The notes: generated by a model from the letters alone, not told the origin. A DNA stretch of 64,000 nt from Casuarina equisetifolia (GCA_028551475.1 CM052354.1:29721258-29785257), one strand, 5' to 3'. Shown: positions 34,870-46,790, counted from the first letter of the stretch. Numbers and translations are program-made.

Positions 34870-35880
34870 CCATTGATGCTAGAACAAGAAGACAATTGCC
34901 ACACCCAAAGTTACAAGATTAAGAATTTAAAACTTTCTGTTATTTATTATATGCCTCTAACTCCTAGTCCAACATGATTGGGTTTTGGACATCTAAAATG
35001 GCTATTTTTATCCTCCTAAAATAAATGGATTTTGGATTTTCAAAAACAATTTAGTTTTGAACTTTAAAACAACTAGATTTTGGAAATTTCTCCAACACTA
35101 TGTACTCCTTTATTTAAAATCAAAACAAGCTTAATAAACTAAGTTAATAACATTTATAATTTAAATATATCTCATCTTATATGATATTATCCATAAATTT
35201 TATAAGTTCATCTCACAGTCATTGTAACAAGAAGGGTGTTAAGAAGTCCCTAGATATGTTCTTATCCTATGGTTTACTTTCAAACCTTTCATGGCAGAAT
35301 TTTCATGTTTTTCACCAAAAGTTTTCCATGAAAATCTTGTGTGCATTGCGTTTTGGATAACTATTCAGCAAAGGATGGTCCCAAAAATTGACCACAATAC
35401 CTACACAATAGTAGGTGCATGTGCACAAACAGGTAACATTGTAGAAACACCCACAACTCCGTAGCATTCCAATTATAACCAAAACCTATACCTCTTCCTT
35501 CATAGTCCTGATCAACAAGATAGGAATAAGAGAATGAAACAAGCGAGTTCTCTTTAAACAAGCACATAATAGATAAAGTAGGATCACAAATACAAGATGG
35601 CATAGGATACAAAAATTATTAACAAAACCCAAGTGGGATTCTTTCAAGAATCCAACAAAAAGAATGATTATGTTGATAGTATTCAATTGTACAGATAAAA
35701 TGAGTAAAAAGATATGACTTTATCAAAGATTATCTATAAGTAATGCTAAAAAATTATGGTAGGATTCTATTTTTAATAATCTTCTTGGAAAGGTATCAAA
35801 AACTCTTTGAACAATGCAATCTTGTGAGATTGGTGATGTAGACAAAATGGCCAGCACCACCTCCTTTCATGGTATTTAAG
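34870..35880 (-). pseudogene. F-box gene remnant (leader piece and 3' tail, body deleted)
   Basis: 34870-34930 matches the F-box leader region also seen at 20588-20640. 35150-35770 matches the 3' flank of the intact gene (21.53-22.14 kb). 35771-35875 matches the last 35 codons or so, with disruptions. The F-box and LRR body is missing, and beyond 35930 the sequence continues as the 5' flank of the intact gene. The stretch is thus a deleted duplicate of 20.6-24.4 kb. Confidence 0.7.
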
Positions 35881-35929
35881 TTTCAATCACAAAATTAGTC
35901 ACCATTCATCATAAGTTTTTTCTTCTTCC

Positions 35930-36590
35930 TCCTATTTATTATATACTCCAAACTCGTAACCCAGCACGACTGGGTTTTGGATTCCCAAATCGACTTAACT
36001 TTAAACTCTTAAAGTGGTTGTGAACTAAGAGATTTGGTTATTTTATTTGATTGAGTAGTTATATCTGTTTAACTTATTAAATTATATGTTTAATTTGTCA
36101 TAATAGACTTTTGAATTCAAGTCACTTCTCAAAATACCCAGATTGAAAAAGTTTAAATCCCTTTTAAAAAGGTTTAAATTTCTGTTTTATTTTTAATTTT
36201 GTTTCCCTGTAATCGAAAACCATGATATTACATTCTAGCAGCGCTTACACTTACACTTACACTTTTACACTTTAGGCACGAGGAACAACCCCTTTACAGA
36301 ATTTTGGACTCCACAGAAAGGTGCAATAACCGCCGGTGATACTTTTAACAAAGATAGCACTCGTATTGACATGATTAAATGAAATATGACAAGGAAAGAA
36401 AACGAAAGATTATTTTTCGAACACAGAAAAAGAGAAAATAAAATAAACCACAAAAAGTAAATACTATAAATTGAGTAGAAAATACCAAATACATTAATAT
36501 TCTACCTTGAAGTAAAATGCACTTTTAAAAGGAGGCAAAGAGGGGACAGAAATCCCACGCGACCTGGGGTAAAGTTGAACAGAACGCGAA
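35930..36590. repeat. Duplicate F-box 5' flank carrying the empty copia site
   Basis: It aligns with 23690-24360 and continues past the insertion point into sequence matching 30036 onward (GCGAAGCAGTTGAAT). The copia element is absent: AAGTTGAACAG is followed directly by AACGCGAAGCAG. A short hexamer repeat (CTTACA register) lies at 36246-36270. Confidence 0.8.
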
Positions 36591-36599
36591 GCAGTTGAA

Positions 36600-38100
36600 T
36601 GGAATTCCCCTCTCTCTCCCTCTCCTTTTGTCCATCAAGTTAGGGGTTTAAAACTCCCTCTTGTTGCGTTCAAAAAAAAAAAAACAAAAAATAAGAAAGA
36701 AATCTAGCTTTGATCTATTTTGGATGATGGACAAAGCATTCCGGTTTCGCTCCTAGTAGAATAGATTTTGAATTCCCAAAATAATTTAATTTTAAATTCC
36801 TAAAATAACCGGGTTTTCATCTGTCAAGACAACTTATTTTTAAACTTCTAAATTTATTAGGTTTTGAACATTCCTCAACACTATGCACTTCTTCATTAAA
36901 ATAAAAATCAAAATAAGCTTAGTAAACTAATTAAATAATGCAACTTATTGAACTAAGCCTAAATCAATACACTATGGACTTCTTCTTTAAAAATCAAAAT
37001 AACCTTAGTAAACTAATTAAATAATGAAACTTATTGAACTAAGCTTAAATCCTTTATTGAACCTAAAGCAATTGAAGGGTGAATAGTCCATAACAATCAT
37101 AAATTACAAAACCGTGTGTAATTGAATAAGAATAAATAAAAGATACTTATTTTTTAATGACTCAAAAAGATCTATCAAATATAATGAATAGTTTAAGAAA
37201 AACAATCCTTCAGTACAAATCAAACACTCAAAGTAAGAATATAAATTTTCTAATCGACAAACAAATATTTTGTTATGATAATGTAAACATCAAAGCCACC
37301 CAAAAATATCATCAGGAGCGCAGTGGAGGGAGGTGACCATGAAACCTCGAGTAATCAAAAGGGAACAAAAAATTAACATGACCTATACTCAAAGCACAAC
37401 ATAATTACTCAAACAAATAAACAAAAACTTGAAGACCAAAATATAATAAACAAAATTAACCAAATGAACTTCCATGTTGATCGAAATAAATTTTTAGATT
37501 AACGGTAATAAACATCAAGAGTGCATATTTCCTATTAAATAATTTCATTCATCCATTAGAAGTATATCAAAATAAGAATAGTAGATATATAAAAAAATAA
37601 GAGCCAGTAAATAAGAAAACTTAACCAAAGTGTTTGTAAGTAACGGAAGCCTCCGTTCTAAAAGTTTCAACAATCTTATGCATCTTCTTCCTCACCATAT
37701 AATCAAAGAAACAAAAATTAAGCACACAAAAAATGAAAAGTATCACATATACAACCCCAACTTGAAGAACACTAAAAAACCAAGCAAAACACTTAAGAAT
37801 TTGTAGCATTCCAACTATCTCCAAAACCTATACTTTCTTTTTTTTTCCACCCCTTTCAGAACCTAATCAACAAGATAGGAATAAGAGAATGAAACCAAGT
37901 TGGCTATCCTTAAACAAGAACAGATAAAAGTAGGATCATCAAGATGAAGATAGCATAGTATACAAAAATCTATCAATAAAACCCAAGTAGAATTCCTTCA
38001 AGAATCCAATGGAAAGAATGATTATGTTAATAATATTCAATTATATAGATAAAATGAGTTTAATGATATATTAATACTAAAACTCTATCATAGGATTCTA
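36600..38100. other. AT-rich F-box flank repeats, no gene
   Basis: This holds repeat-like flank sequence found beside each F-box copy: blocks such as AAATCAAAATAAGCTTAGTAAACTAA and ATGAAAGATACT-like segments. Two near-copies of the first block sit next to each other at about 36.90 and 37.00 kb. 37.62-38.10 kb is the 3' flank of the pseudogene that follows and matches 41.43-41.80 kb. A 67-codon hydrophobic open frame at 37621-37824 (-) lies in this flank but is not kept in the other copies, so I do not call it. Confidence 0.45.
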
Positions 38101-38103
38101 TTC

Positions 38104-39566
38104 TTAATCATCTTTAAGAGAAGGGATTATAAACTCTTTAAACTCGGTAATAAAATCTTGTGAAATTGGTGATGTAGGCAAAATGGCCATCATCCCTAAG
38201 TCTTCTGCATTCTTAAGTATATGCTTTATTTATTCCACTTCATTCTTGCCATCGAAAAACTCCACAGCTGTAGTTTTCTGACGATGAGTAAACGGGAAAT
38301 TTTGAGATTGCTCATATTTCATCCTATCAAAGAGACTTGTTCTTATGGCCTAATTTTTTATCAAGATAACAGAAAATGCTTAAGATTAGTTACTCCTCTA
38401 AGAAGGAAAGAAAATGGTTTCACCCGTGAACTACTTAAAGTTCCTCGGCCAAATGCCCTACGTTACCAAACAAAAATGGCAAATAATCATGCTTGTACAA
38501 ACCCCGAACAAAATTACTCTAGAGTGTTAGACTTTTGGCTCCACGAATGCTGTGAAGAACCTTCTCGAGGTTGTGTTTGGGCAGAAACATGAAACGCCCT
38601 TGGTTTCTCCCGTGGTAGAAGACCAACTGACGCATATGATAGATTTGGAGAGTTTTCCATACCGTAGTCGTCCACAACATCCCCAAACCATTGAAATCTT
38701 TGGAGATTGGGAGCATTGATTTCCAGTTTATGATATAGAATAACATTCCCCAAATTATGGAAAGGCTTTGTAGATTGAGTGCAGAGATTTTTATTGATTG
38801 GTAGCCATACCTCTCAATAAAAAGATGACGGAGTTTTTGTACCTTCTGGATATCTAACTTCGGGAGGCCAAGAAGCTTTGCAATTATTAGAGTTTCCACA
38901 GAGGAGTTGGTGATAGTGATTGTCTTTATCCCTCTTACCCATTCGAGCTTCAACACCCTAAGGCACTTGAAAGACAAAAACCATTCTCCAACGCTCTGGT
39001 TGTCGGTATCGACGCATTTTAATACCAAAACCTGGAGCTTTTCAGCAAAGGAAGGAATTGACAACGAAGAGGGTAGTCGGAGCGGTTGAGAATAGGCGAT
39101 CATTTTGAGGGACCTCAGGGACTTGCAACTCAGAACAGAAAGTGGGAAGGAAAAGGCTTTTGGGCGGTCAAAGATTTCGAAACAAATGTCTTCGACACCC
39201 GAGTATACCACATGTTGTAAGCACATATTCACCCGATTCTCCTCTTCGAAGGTTTGTGGGGAAAGGCAATGGAGACAGAAACGTTGTGTCTTCACGTCGT
39301 GGCAGCGCCGGCGGACCAGGAGCAGATCCAAAAAGTCGTAGAAGCGACGCTGAGTTGCCTCAGATGTTGTACGCGGAGTACAGACCGGCAACGTTGGATT
39401 TGAGGAGCATAACTCTTGGCATCTCTTTGATACGGTGCTTAGTCGTGCAAAGGTCCCTTATGGGGAGGTGAGAAACAATGTGATGAAAAATTTCACCTGG
39501 AAGGTCGCTGAATCTGTCATCAGAATTCAGCTTCGTTGTTGCCATTAGCTTCTTAGCCCTTACCAT
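38104..39566 (-). pseudogene. F-box/LRR/FBD pseudogene (near full length)
   Basis: The start MVRAKKLMATTKLNS and F-box DRFSDLPGEIFHHIVSHLP match the intact gene. The frame is lost after the F-box (about 39.42 kb) by an indel, reopens for a long LRR stretch from about 39391 to 38750 (LRSLKMIAYSQPLRLPSSLS, SFKCLRVLKLEW), then shifts again near 38.75 and 38.5 kb. Its FBD-like tail to 38104 is also disrupted. The overall length equals that of the intact gene, so it arose as a full copy and decayed by small indels. No introns are seen, as in the intact copy. Confidence 0.85.
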
Positions 39567-39829
39567 GGACACTGGAACAAGAAGACGAAGACTTGAAAAC
39601 CAGAATAAATCAACAGCAACACAGCCGTCACAGCTGTTACCTAAGTCTACAGCTTGGCCAGAATTGATAGGCAAACGAAACCTATATGGTAATGGAATCG
39701 AAATCTACGCAATCAACATAAAAATTACAAATGGGGAACACCTAATTTGATACTGAAACCATATGGAAAGAATTTGAAATTTTCCATTTGGGTTTGGACG
39801 GTATTGCTTCATTCTTCCTATAATTGAGG

Positions 39830-40015
39830 TGATTGCGGTATGTGAAGTCACCACTTGGTTCTGCACGAGAAGCTCTTCTATGGTACGAACCCGTGTGCCG
39901 GATTTCCGACCGGGTACGTGCAGGAGACGCCGGAGAAAACGGGATGGGAGACGCGCACAAGCTTCGTGAGAACGATGGCTTACGTGGCTCTGGTTTCTGG
40001 CATGTGCAATGCTGA
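39830..40015 (+). other. Unidentified GC-rich coding-like fragment
   Basis: About 185 bases of unusually high GC and CpG content stand inside AT-rich F-box flank. Two plus-strand frames and one minus-strand frame stay open through it. One plus frame reads LFYGTNPCAGFPTGYVQE then TSFVRTMAYVALVSGMCN. I do not recognise the protein. It could be a captured exon or an old insertion. An F-box-type duplicate lacking it was not found for comparison. Confidence 0.3.
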
Positions 40016-41429
40016 TGTGGCAACTTCTGTATCTTTTTCCATCGGAATTTACTGTTCAATACCTATTATTTATTATACACCCCAAACTCCCAATCCAATA
40101 CCATTGGGTTTTATATTCTTGAAATAACTTAATAATTTATACTTCTAATAGAATAGATTTGGACATTTTTAAATACTATGCACTCATTTATTTAAAATCA
40201 AAATAAGCTAATTAAATAACACAACTCATTAAAACAAACCTAAGTCCCTTATTGAGCAACACCCCTTTTGCCTACTGGCAAAAGCGCCAAGTGCTTTTGA
40301 CCTGTCCATCCAACAAGTCAGCGGTTCAACTACATTTTGAACATTCTCTTAATACTATGCACTCCTTTATTTAAAATTAAAACAAGTTTAATAAACTTAT
40401 TAAATAATGAAATTTATTTGAATAAGCCTAAGTCCCTTATTAAGCCTCTCTATGGGCCTAACACAATGAAAAATTAAACAATCTTTAACAATCATAAATT
40501 AAATAAAAATGTACCCAGCTAAACAAAGATAAATGAAAGATACTCATTTTCTATCACTCAAAAAAATCTATCAAATACAAAGAATAGGTTATTCTTACCT
40601 AAATTAGAAAGTTTAATTACTTGTAACTCACTGTAAAATCTTGCCACAAAAAATTTGGTCTCCTTTTTCTATAAACAAATTTTAAAATATATACATAATA
40701 TATTTTAATATAGTATCATAATTTATAATTTGGATTAAAAAACCTCTTTTTTGATATCATTCACAAATTTCATAACTTTGTCTTACAATAATTATCATAA
40801 AAAAAAAAAAAGGTGTTAGAAAATCTTGAGAATGTGTTCTTGTCCTATGATTCACTTTCAAGGGAAATCAAACCTCCGTCGAGATAAATAATATGTCACT
40901 CCTATCCTAATCCTACCAAGTACAGTAACTTTCTGCAAATCAGCAAATTAATTTTCCAAAGATCCTAGCAGCTAGGAATTTTTCCTGAGAATGTTTGAAT
41001 GGGTTTAACCAATACCATCACGTCCTGCTGTTAAGCCAACTCAAAAGTTAGTTGCTGTGGGCGGAAAAGACATGAATAAGAAAATGTCATAAAGAAAGAT
41101 TAAAAAGCCTTCCCTATGTAAACCAAGCCAATTGACAGTAATAATAATCACGTTGGAATGAAAGGCTCCATTCCAAAATTGAGAAAACAGAGTGATTAAA
41201 CTACCAGCTCAAATCAGGTCGACATGATACAAAGTTACAAACATATCCCAGAAGTACCTTGAACTGATTGAAGCTGAACATGGAAGAGTCATTTAATTTG
41301 CATCGAGTGCATATAAACAGGATCAAAGGTTCCTGCAGGATGCCTACAACACTCTTCCTGACACATCTGTGTAGACAACAGAGAAGCAGATGGATCCCAG
41401 GTGTCTTATCGAGGTCGAGACAGCAGGTA
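40016..41429. other. F-box flank repeats and unassigned sequence
   Basis: 40.02-40.65 kb repeats F-box 5' flank motifs, with a small inserted piece near 40.26-40.33 kb that contains a hairpin (CTTTTGCC TACT GGCAAAAG). 40.66-41.43 kb has no recognised gene. Its right part (41.2-41.4 kb) is less AT-rich, but no frame is convincing. Confidence 0.4.
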
Positions 41430-41805
41430 TCTTTCCAAGCCTAAGCTGATTCAGCAGTCTTATGCATCTTTTTCCTCAACATATATTCAACTATACAAAA
41501 ATTCCAATATCCAACAGAAAAAGAAACCAATCTGGTTATCCTTGAACAAGCACAGAACAGATAAAAGTAGAATCACCAAGAGGAAGATAGCATAGTATAA
41601 GGAAATCTAGCTGCAAAACCCAAGTGGGATTCCTTCAAATATCCAACAGAAAAAATAATTATGTTGATAGTATTCAATTGTATAGATAAAATGAGTAGAA
41701 GAGATATTTTATATTGACTTTATCAAGAATTATCTGTAATGATATAATAATTGTAAAACTTTATCAAAGGATTCTATTCTTAATAATCTTCATGGGAAGA
41801 TTGTA
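41430..41805 (-). repeat. F-box 3' flank plus last codons, fused to SEC16
   Basis: It matches the 3' flanks at 21.9-22.16, 30.11-30.26, 35.48-35.79 and 37.65-38.12 kb, ending in the final codons of the F-box gene (TTAATAATCTTCATGGGAAG, 41779-41798). Immediately beyond, the sequence turns into the SEC16 pseudogene region. The junction marks a rearrangement breakpoint. Confidence 0.7.
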
Positions 41806-43857
41806 ACCTTGTCATGCCCCGGGGTCCAAGAAAGATATCTAGCAATGTAAGAAAGTAACCGCAAAATAGCAAAGTACTTTTGTTTATTCCTGAAGAGTGA
41901 AAATGCAATTTTCCTTTCATAATTGAGTTGCCGTATTACCGTGCCAGGCTGTTGATATGTACCCACAGAACCAGGTAAGCTGCTACCAATATCAGCACTA
42001 GAAAACACATCTGCAGGCTGCCCAGCAGCAAGCAGGCACAAAGTTCGCAATGGCGATCCTGCTTTGAACTGGTTCAGTGCCATTTTCTCCACAGTCTCAG
42101 CATAAAACTGCCAGCATAAAACTGCCAGCATTTCAAAATAAAAAAGCACTTTTCAGCATAAAGTACACTATGGACACTTCTGGTAACTTGCATCTTCCAT
42201 CCATGACTCTCAACAGGTGAAGGAGACTGGTGAAAAAAGCTAAGAACCTGATCACCAAGCTGAGAAGCAAGGACAAGTGCCGGTCCCCACAAATGACCTT
42301 GTTGTGCACATTGCAAAGCCTCTTTCTTCCGACCTGAGACAAGAAGACTCTGAACCTCAAAAGCAGTGGCCTAGACCAGATTGGTTCAAGACATGTTAGT
42401 ATAATCCTACTCCTAAAAGGTATCACCTACATAAAACAAGGAGAAAATGAAAAAGTGGGAAAGAAATATGGATACCTGGTGCTTCAGAAGGCGAGTTTTG
42501 CAGGCAGCACGCAACTGCACCATATCTCTTTTACTTTTGGTGGAGGCAAAGAACTTAGCAACAGCTGACTCAGGAGACTCGCTTTCCTAATTCAATTCTA
42601 AAGAACCAGAAAAAATAGTTGCCAGTAATCAAATCAATGAGAAACAGTTGAAAATTTGATTTTTTGCAGGAAAAATTAATGGTCTTCAACTTACAGTCTA
42701 TCAGATACATCATCTAACTACTAAGATATGAAGGTGGAAAGAAACATGCTTTATTCCAAAAGCAATGATATAGCACGAATTAAGTATCAGAACAAAGCCA
42801 CACAATCTAAGACTCAAAAGAATAACAAATGCAAAATCTGCTTGTTGATATTCCTTCAACTATTAACACCAAGCAGCAGGTGGAAAAGAAAAAAACAAAA
42901 AGTACTAAATGTTATTTTAAGTTCCTATAAAATTTGCATCCTTCCTTCTCGTAAGCCACTTTCTGGATGAGGCCATTTGAAAAGTAGGATCAATCAACAT
43001 AACAGACAGAGTGCATTTAATTTTAGAAATTCTTGAAATACCCATGTATGGCCCCTTTCATAAAAATAACTTGTTTCACAATTAGCACAGAGCAAATTTT
43101 TCATCATTCCAGACAGGCTGCATATAGATGGGATTAAACAGGAAAAATAGATTATAGATCTTACCATCAATACTTGGTCAGTGCCAAAGGGTGATTGAAG
43201 TTTTCCATAATTCTGACACGCTATCTTTAGCAAAGAAAAGAGCAACCTTGAAGATTCCCCTTTCTTGTAATCCATGTGGGGAGATTCAAAGCTAGCAATC
43301 TTTTCATCAATCCATTTGTTCAACTCCTTGTTTCCAGCACTTCTGCCAATCAATGGACCAGGAAAAGATTGGTGGCATAATGCATGGAAATAATCTCGAA
43401 CATCCCATCCAAAACTTGAAGTATCATTTTGGTCTGTGAAAACGTCCATCAAGTTGAGAACAATAAAAGCACCTCCTACCAAGTCCCTGAAATTAAAAAA
43501 GAAAAAAAGTCAAAATCATTTATAGCAAACAGAAAACAATGAATTGTGCGCTTACATAGCAGGAGGAAAACCAAAACAAAAATCTGAAGCTGAAAGCAGA
43601 AGAAGCCAAGGCCTGACCTGGCTCCCATAGGAGTTAGTACTGAAGGAACTATTATTTTTCATGACTATAAGTTTTCCACCAAATCCAAAAGTAACTAGAG
43701 CATGTGGAGGACGTCCTGCAGATGACCTATATTCACTCGGAGCAGAAGGGAACTGATTCCCACTCTGGAGCGGCTGCTGTGAATAGATTACTGGTTTCTG
43801 ACTATCCAATTGAGCAGGTAAGATATGCATACATTGAGTTAGCTCCAACTCGGCTAG

Positions 43858-43990
43858 ACTTTGATGCTGAGGCAAATTCTGATTAGGAACAAAGCTTGCT
43901 ATACTTTGATGCTGAGGCAAATTCTGATTAGGAACAAAGCTTGCTATACTTTGATGCTGAGGCAAATTCTGATTAGGAACAAAGCTTTGA
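43858..43990 (-). repeat. 45-bp tandem repeat in SEC16 (three copies)
   Basis: Three nearly identical 45-base units encode SFVPNQNLPQHQSIA, with the last unit diverging to SLAELE. The units differ by almost nothing, so the array expanded shortly before or after the gene was lost. Confidence 0.85.
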
Positions 43991-44265
43991 AACTCCAAAA
44001 CTTTATTATTATCCTCAATATTCTGATTTGAATGTCCACATTGAGTGACCGGTACCACTGGACTGAACTGTGATTGTTGGTCCACAGAACCAGTTAAATG
44101 ACCAATGGAACTATAATTGTCTGGTTTCCACTAAATGCGATTGCATTGGTCTTGGCAACATTCTGAGTTTGCGAAATATTCATCATTTGCTGGTTATAAA
44201 TGCTCACCGAGCCATCCCAGTTTCCAGCATGTTCTTGACTAAACAGACACCCTGACCCACGATCC

Positions 44266-44411
44266 TCAACATTGTGGCTTAGATATTGCTGATTATTATC
44301 TATGCTTGTTGACTGATTTGAGGTTGAAATATCAGACTCAACATTGTGGCTCAGATACTGCTGATTATTATCTGCGCTTGTTAACTGATTTGAAGTTGAA
44401 ACATCAGATTC
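44266..44411 (-). repeat. Two-copy 69-75-bp repeat in SEC16
   Basis: Two adjacent units encode SDVSTSNQLTSADNNQQYL / SHNVE and SDISTSNQSTSIDNNQQYL / SHNVE. They are in frame and lie upstream of the central domain. Confidence 0.75.
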
Positions 44412-45494
44412 TAACAACTTGCATTCACTAGCGATCGTGTCATAGTACCAAGCAGGATAGTGGGGATCAAAAACCATATGAGCTGGGTATTGCATATTTC
44501 CTCGTGATGGCTGATTCTGTTGAGACACAGTGCCAGCTAGACAGCCCTCAGGCACAGTTTCAGCAACAGACTGTGACTGTGCAGTTTCGTGTTGATAATA
44601 AGCACCCATTGCATGCTCTGAAAGAATCTCATCACTCAATGCACAAGCATTTGCATCCACATTAGTATTAGTGTTTGCATTTGCATCATTACCCTCTAAC
44701 TGATACCACTGCCCAGTGTTCACGTCATATTTCCACCCTGAATAAAGATTTTCCCAATAATGACTACCACTCAAATCCTGACCATCTATGTTCTGCTCTG
44801 TACCCACCCCATGCTCTTCGCCTTCTTGATTCTTCCCATAGCTCCACAACCCCAGCTCAGTAACTGGGTTTTCCGAAACACGATCCACCACATTAGATTC
44901 TGTCCCAAACCTGCCCATGTTTGCTACACTCGTAAATGGGTCTCCTGAGTTTTCTCCCAATTCGCTGAAGAAGTCAGAGTATGACCCACCAACAGCAGCA
45001 TCCACCTCAGAGCCAAATGAACTCCACTGAACTTCTTTCACGCCCATGCCTGATGGCACGCTAGCTTTACCCATTTTACTATCCAATGCACCTTCCTTCC
45101 CTATCCCCGCTTCACGACACTCATTTTTATTAATAGGTGCTGATGAAATACCCTCTTTGTCAGTTACACAGCTAGATTCGTTTGCATTTCCCGGTATCAA
45201 TGAGTTGCTCACTTCACTAACAATAGTATCCTCACTGTTATCCAATGATTCAGACACAACCAAATCATCCAGACCCAGTTCACCATCAACCTCAAAACCA
45301 ACATTGTCACCAGCATCTACTCTGGCAGTACCCACTTCCGCAAGGCTTAGTTTAGATAACGCTCTTGCCGCATCTACACCATCATTATGCACAACATTAG
45401 CCCCTATCCCGTATGGTCAATCTCATCATTACCAATCTATCAAAAAAATCCTCGTCCGTTTGATCTTCCGCCTCGGACGGAGCAGACGCCATCC

Positions 45495-46790
45495 GCAACA
45501 AAAACCCTAATCCTCCAATAAGCCGGACAACAAGATTAAACGAAATCCACTCCCTATCTCTTCACAACGAGATTCATCACTAGCGGATTGACAAACTGGA
45601 GCTGGGAATCACTGAGTACGCCAAAATCATTAAAAACTTTGAACACCGACCATCTAAAAGAAAATATGACAGACACAAACAACATAAATCAGGTTTCTAA
45701 ATTATTTAAACAGAAGATCTAGGGTTTATACAACATCCGAAACTATATTTTGACTTACTTGGCAATCAAAATTTGACCGAAATCAAAGAGGAGGAAAAAA
45801 AAAAAAAGTTGACACCTGAGATGAAGGGTTCTGACTTAGCCGTTGAATGCAAACGATGAGTAGAGAAACTGCATAGCCGTCAGAGCCAGAGTGTGAGAAT
45901 CAGAGAGGGAGACGGAGGCAATGGGCAAATGAGACAAACCATGGATTTCGCACCAGTTGAAAACGACCCGAAGAGTAAGCGCCGGACCTAGAGCTGCATG
46001 TTTCGTGAATTTAAGCCACGTGCCAACGGTTTAAGACTTGATTAGCTGCACGTGAACGGGGTCCTTCTGCAAAATATGGGTAGCTTCCCCTTAATGGATA
46101 AGGTTGGGGATTGAGATTGACACACTTGCATTTTCCCTTTTTTTCTTCTTATTTTATTGATCTTCAATTACGTATTTATTGTAATAGATTTCAGATGAAT
46201 TGCATTTTTAACCAATAAGATTTCATCAAAGTAATAAAACTTGAAAGATAAGTTAAAAGTTGAACAAAAAGTTAAACCGGGAGAGTGAAGATGGTAACTT
46301 TTTAAAAAATTTAAAAAGACACTAATTGAGCCACAATTAGTCTGTGATACCACTTATCAAGAATCTAAATTTCATCTTAAAAGATCAACTTTAATTAAAA
46401 GAAATAATCAATTTCTTTATATGATCAAATCACATAGTTTACCCTTTTAATATGGGATAATAAAGTCCGATGCAATTATCTCTCAAAAGACTTGCAAGAG
46501 AATTTGCAAATACGAACTTATTCGTACTTGCCCATAAACAAAAAGTTACTAAATTCAATCTATTTTCAGTCAAGAAAATTTTGAAGTTACAAAGAATTTT
46601 AGCCCCCATGTAAACCTAAATGATAACTTATTTTACATTGTTTACTCCTTGAAGAAGAGTCTAATTTTACAAAAAAGAAGACGAAGAAAATTTTGAAATA
46701 TACAGTGAAATAATCAAATTCAGCAGTTCTTATTCTCTTCAATTTAGTTCATCAATTTCCTTCTTGAAAGAAAGTAACGTAGACTTTATT
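45495..46790. other. SEC16 5' flank and AT-rich spacer
   Basis: 45.5-46.05 kb is the 5' leader and probable former promoter of the SEC16 copy, with relatively GC-rich sequence around 45.85-46.05 kb. The rest to 46.79 kb is AT-rich without a supported gene. Confidence 0.4.

Larger units (their letters stand above)
41940..45492 (-). pseudogene. SEC16: SEC16 (COPII coat scaffold) pseudogene, 3' half missing
   Basis: Plant SEC16 is a large cytosolic scaffold that organises COPII assembly at ER exit sites. The start reads MASAPSEAEDQTDEDFFDRLV, the conserved plant SEC16 N-terminus, then the frame shifts twice by single bases before a long open acidic region (45392-44094: WSYGKNQEG, SGWKYDVNTGQWYQLEG). 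After another shift near 44.1 kb come DQQSQFSPVVP, a 15-residue repeat array and FGFGGKLIVMKN, the opening of the central conserved domain. Intron 1 starts at 43617. Further exons read PGPLIGRSAGNKELNKWIDE and YGKLQSPFGTDQVLM (43165-43486), a shifted SAVAKFFAS segment (about 42470-42590), VSGRKKEALQCAQQGHLWG (to about 42250) and SPLRTLCLLAAGQPADVF (about 42010-42070). The C-terminal half is absent, replaced by F-box flank. Introns show it is a genomic duplicate, and several indels make it non-functional. Confidence 0.85.

Noticed and set aside
35361-35612. Minus-strand 83-codon frame with Cys and His
   Set aside because: The equivalent duplicate at 21.73-21.98 kb does not preserve the frame, so it is not conserved coding sequence.
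37621-37824. Hydrophobic 67-codon minus-strand frame beside the F-box pseudogene
   Set aside because: It lies in the duplicated F-box 3' flank, and the frame is not kept in the copies at 22.0, 35.6 or 41.5 kb.
40262-40330. tRNA- or SINE-like scrap with GGTTCAAC
   Set aside because: A box-B-like motif alone is present; no box A at proper spacing, tail or target duplication was found.
45046-45510. 154-codon plus-strand frame with Ser/Pro/Leu bias
   Set aside because: It is the antisense shadow of the SEC16 acidic N-terminal region.
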